Notes under the pieces: generated by a model
Seen by the model: the letters and a program-made list of their open reading frames with translations, nothing else
Told to the model about the DNA's origin: nothing
Databases searched by the model: none
In this document: piece by piece, positions 63,463 to 64,000 of the stretch
Numbering within the stretch: position 1 is the first letter of the stretch
Layout of the letters: each line of letters opens with the position of its first letter
Position numbers and translations under genes: made by a program
NCBI GenBank assembly: GCA_963576735.1
Contig: OY755197.1
Coordinates: 10,118,501-10,182,500, forward strand
DNA: 64,000 nt
Direction of reading: 5' to 3'
DNA from: Bedellia somnulentella
Lineage: Eukaryota > Arthropoda > Insecta > Lepidoptera > Bedelliidae

Positions 63463-63496
63463 CTGGAATAAAAAGGTTATATTAAATATACATCAC

Positions 63497-63755
63497 GAAA
63501 ACATAACGCCGTTCACGCCGTTTATCCCCGACAGGGTTGGCAGAGGTACCAATACTTAACAACGTGACAGCGCCACCTAGTGACCAAAGTAGGTACCCAC
63601 GTTTTGCTTAGACAGTGTACTCACGTGATAGGGGGAATGCCTATCGCCTTTTTTGTGAGAATACACTCTCATACGAAAATACAAATTTTTAACTGTTAAC
63701 AACCGTGTTAAATTAACCGCACATATGACATATGACTTTAAAAAGGCACTGATTT
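63497..63755 (-). mobile_element. SINE-A copy 12, decayed
   Basis: Minus-strand; tail and body recognisable (TTCACGCCGTTTATCCCCGA) but the head is lost. It lies 35 bp upstream of KDM7 exon 1's acceptor. Confidence 0.8.
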
Positions 63756-64000
63756 AAAGAGGCAGTTGTATATAGCGGTTTTGGTAAGTTAAAAATTATA
63801 AATGGCTCGTTTAATAACTAATTCAGCAGTTAAAACTAAGCAGTAAAGTAAACAAAAATGAGTTATAAAAAATAATGAAATGGATCAGATCAAATAATTA
63901 AATGGGCGGTAAAAAATATTGAACGAGCGGTAACGCGTGGGCAGGAATAAATCGGAATGTGTCGGTAAGAAATCTCATTCTAAGCAATTTTATAATTGAG

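Overview
The window is insect nuclear DNA, most probably from a moth or butterfly. It is AT-rich, built largely of nested transposable elements, and contains one split, low-density host gene. No bacterial features, rRNA or CRISPR array were seen. The lepidopteran assignment is an inference from the repeat types (tRNA-headed SINEs, RTE and CR1/jockey-like LINEs, Helitron-like ends, a Transib element). Host genes: the main one runs on the minus strand across more than two thirds of the window (63462 down to 18701, polyA signal near 18452). Sixteen consecutive exons were found by matching splice sites, reading phase and protein similarity. They join without a break into a 754-residue C-terminal part of a KDM7/PHF2/PHF8-type JmjC histone demethylase. 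It starts at the last strand of the JmjC domain, and the PHD finger and most of JmjC lie beyond position 64000. A possible last exon of a second, unrecognised plus-strand gene sits at about 870-1019. Layout: 1-1019, LINE fragment and possible host exon. 1020-18450, intergenic mobile DNA: MITE, hAT with a broken transposase, jockey-like LINE split by a SINE, PIF/Harbinger relic, long-TIR element at 16.3-18.3 kb. 18.7-30.8 kb, KDM7 exons 12-16, whose introns hold a complete-looking Transib transposon (20158-23067), two nested TIR elements (23.2-24.6 kb), and a long-TIR element with an XPG/FEN-like nuclease plus CXC-domain reading frame (24.6-26.6 kb). 31-46 kb, one intron occupied by a 13.5 kb LTR element with matching 489-bp LTRs, which carries a decayed gag, a gypsy copy lacking reverse transcriptase, a Helitron and a SINE. 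46.4-63.5 kb, exons 1-11 separated by SINEs, a piggyBac-like element and an intact LINE reverse transcriptase frame nested in a tRNA-like foldback element. The most unusual items are the Transib element with RAG-type ends (CACGGTG), a family of tRNA-like elements that repeatedly form head-to-head palindromes yet have ordinary target duplications, the composite LTR element, the nuclease-CXC transposon, and partial copies of three KDM7 exons lying in the introns just downstream of their sources. All calls come from reading the sequence by eye. No alignment or database search was run.
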